This document shows, one piece after another, positions 62,883-64,000 of a stretch of DNA of 64,000 nt. Position numbers and translations under genes: made by a program. A model generated the notes under the pieces. That model did not search any database, was not told the DNA's origin, and was given only the letters and a program-made list of their open reading frames with translations. This DNA is from Nitrosomonas sp. (GTDB lineage: Bacteria > Pseudomonadota > Gammaproteobacteria > Burkholderiales > Nitrosomonadaceae): assembly GCA_028577615.1 (NCBI GenBank), contig JAJSDU010000006.1:8147-72146 (forward strand). The letters run 5' to 3'. Every line of letters begins with the position of its first letter. Position 1 is the stretch's first letter.

Positions 62883-63033
62883 TTCTGCTCCGGTTTATTC
62901 ATCAAAATTCTCAGGCCGCAGGGATTCAGGTAGAATACGATTTATTCGGTTCGTATGGTCGGGTCGTACAAAACGGTTAAAAAAATCGAATTCATAGCAT
63001 CAATCATCGCAAATCTACCAAAGGAGAAACTAA

Positions 63034-63222
63034 ATGAAAGTTAAAGCGAGTGTCGTTTGCATTTTTGGCCTCAGTATCGTTCTAATCGGTTGCGACAGCT
63101 TACCAGAAGCAAATACAGTGAACTGCTCGGGAAGAGGCATGGAACAATCACTGGCGGTATTCAAAAATGACGAAGCCGCACGTCAGGCATTCATTGACAA
63201 ATGCAATGCTTTAATGAAATAA
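63034..63222 (+). CDS. Small cysteine-containing lipoprotein
   Basis: The 62-residue protein has a lipoprotein signal ending L-I-G-C20. The mature part (about 42 residues) has two further cysteines, C31 and C57, which may form a disulfide in the periplasm. D21 follows the lipid cysteine, which in enteric bacteria signals inner-membrane retention. A near-ideal AAAGGAGAAA ribosome binding site precedes the ATG, so the gene is expressed. Function unknown. Confidence 0.75.
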   Translation: MKVKASVVCIFGLSIVLIGCDSLPEANTVNCSGRGMEQSLAVFKNDEAARQAFIDKCNALMK

Positions 63223-63334
63223 AAGAATAGCAGTCGAACAGGTATCGATACTTTACCCCAGCGTTTTTTTCCGCAGTTTTTTCGACAAGAGAAGAAAGAA
63301 CAGGCTGGGAGTCGGCTGAATAAAGCGAATGAAA

Positions 63335-64000
63335 TTATATTGGCGTCAGTTTTGCATACTCCAGCATCAACCACTTGGTACCGGCTTCGCTAAATTTTAT
63401 CTGCACACGCGCGTCATTGCCTGCACCTTCATAAGCAACAATCACGCCTTCCCCAAATTTGGCATGCCGGACAACTTGGCCGATCCGCCACTGTGCTGCA
63501 ATTCCTGAAGGTTGATTATATGAATTTTTTCGGATTACACGGGTAAAACGGAAATCATTGCCGGAATCTGCGACAATAAAATTATCATTCGCTCTCGCTC
63601 CTGCAGTTGAGCTTAGCCATTTCATAAACTTTTCCGGTATTTCGTCCAGGAATCGCGATGGAATATTATAACGCGTCTGCCCATGCAGCATCCGGCTCTG
63701 CGCCAAGGTCAAGTATAAACGGCGACGTGCGCGTGTCATAGCGACATACATTAAACGCCGCTCTTCTTCCAGTCCATTGGAATCATTCAAGCTGTTGTCA
63801 TGCGGGAAAAGTCCTTCCTCCAATCCGCTCAGAAAAACAGTGTGGAATTCAAGTCCCTTGGCCGCATGCACAGTCATGAGTTGTAAGGCGTCCTGCCCAC
63901 TCCCGGCCTGATGCTCACCGGCCTCAAGTGAAGCATGCGTCAGGAAAGCCACCAAACTGTCGTCATCGGCTTCGTGAACAAAGCTGGTTGCCGCATTGAC
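63335..64000 (-). CDS. uvrD: UvrD-type DNA helicase II, C-terminal part (partial)
   Basis: The frame is open to the right edge (V-N-A-A-T-S-F-V-H-E-A-D reads through), so the gene starts outside the window. Visible are motif V (T-V-H-A-A-K-G-L-E-F) and motif VI (E-E-E-R-R-L-M-Y-V-A-M-T-R-A-R), then the C-terminal tail with the Tudor-like V-V-R-H-A-K-F-G-E-G-V-I that binds RNA polymerase in UvrD and PcrA. It acts in excision and mismatch repair. Rep lacks this tail, which favours UvrD. Confidence 0.9.
   Translation of the reverse strand, partial: VNAATSFVHEADDDSLVAFLTHASLEAGEHQAGSGQDALQLMTVHAAKGLEFHTVFLSGLEEGLFPHDNSLNDSNGLEEERRLMYVAMTRARRRLYLTLAQSRMLHGQTRYNIPSRFLDEIPEKFMKWLSSTAGARANDNFIVADSGNDFRFTRVIRKNSYNQPSGIAAQWRIGQVVRHAKFGEGVIVAYEGAGNDARVQIKFSEAGTKWLMLEYAKLTPI

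Noticed and set aside
1-64000. rRNA or tRNA genes, CRISPR arrays, prophage or IS elements
   Set aside because: No cloverleaf, repeat-spacer array, integrase, phage structural gene or transposase was found on reading the sequence.

Overview
The window reads as chromosomal DNA of a Gram-negative betaproteobacterium, most likely an ammonia oxidiser of the Nitrosomonas/Nitrosomonadaceae type. This is inferred from the gene set, not from a database search: a hopanoid cluster, a RegB/RegA redox regulator with the GGxxNPF quinone motif, a single-domain protoglobin, ErpA, and exopolysaccharide and lipid genes in a moderate-GC background. I see no rRNA or tRNA gene, CRISPR array, prophage or intact insertion sequence. 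Most of it is a dense housekeeping backbone with a few accessory blocks.

Layout. 1-4.1 kb: tail of a nucleotide-sugar epimerase, then hrpA. 4.3-6.5 kb: three poorly known genes (an AT-rich coiled-coil membrane protein, a membrane protein with a possible GNAT-like tail, and an orphan allophanate-hydrolase C-terminal domain) plus a large inverted repeat. 6.5-12.6 kb: metY, a flavin monooxygenase, proA and a lipoyl-domain dihydrolipoyl dehydrogenase. 12.7-16.9 kb: a secreted protein, then a tight operon of a retropepsin-like protease, an inactive-transglutaminase/7TM protein and a RimK-like ATP-grasp ligase, probably a peptide-ligation and cleavage system at the envelope. 16.9-21.7 kb: hopanoid operon hpnA, mlaA-like, shc, hpnG. 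21.8-33.5 kb: exbB, xseA, a DUF423 protein, an rRNA-type methyltransferase, rplM-rpsI, argC, a DUF6776-like protein with a bactofilin, erpA, anmK, an M23 peptidase and tyrS. 33.6-38.5 kb: an unknown protein, protoglobin, thiO, ispH and DAHP synthase.

39.1-48.8 kb: regBA with a RegA-type palindrome upstream, rapA, pyrF, an ExoD-family protein and a MacA/MacB-like efflux operon split into adaptor, ATPase and permease. 49-57 kb: a PLP aminotransferase with a possible structured leader, then a surface-polysaccharide block (WbpL-like and WbpM-like pair, rfbA, rfbC) containing an ABC exporter whose ATPase motifs are all degraded. 57-64 kb: radA overlapped by a CREST/alkaline-ceramidase-like membrane protein, a GAF-GGDEF cyclase and a REC-EAL phosphodiesterase facing each other around a small lipoprotein that has a perfect FNR box upstream, two more small genes, and the C-terminal part of a UvrD-type helicase.

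The strongest leads are the degenerate ABC exporter, the FNR box before the 63-residue lipoprotein between two c-di-GMP genes, the retropepsin/7TM/ATP-grasp operon, the MlaA gene inside the hopanoid operon, the ceramidase-like protein coupled to radA, and the 17-bp palindrome before regB.
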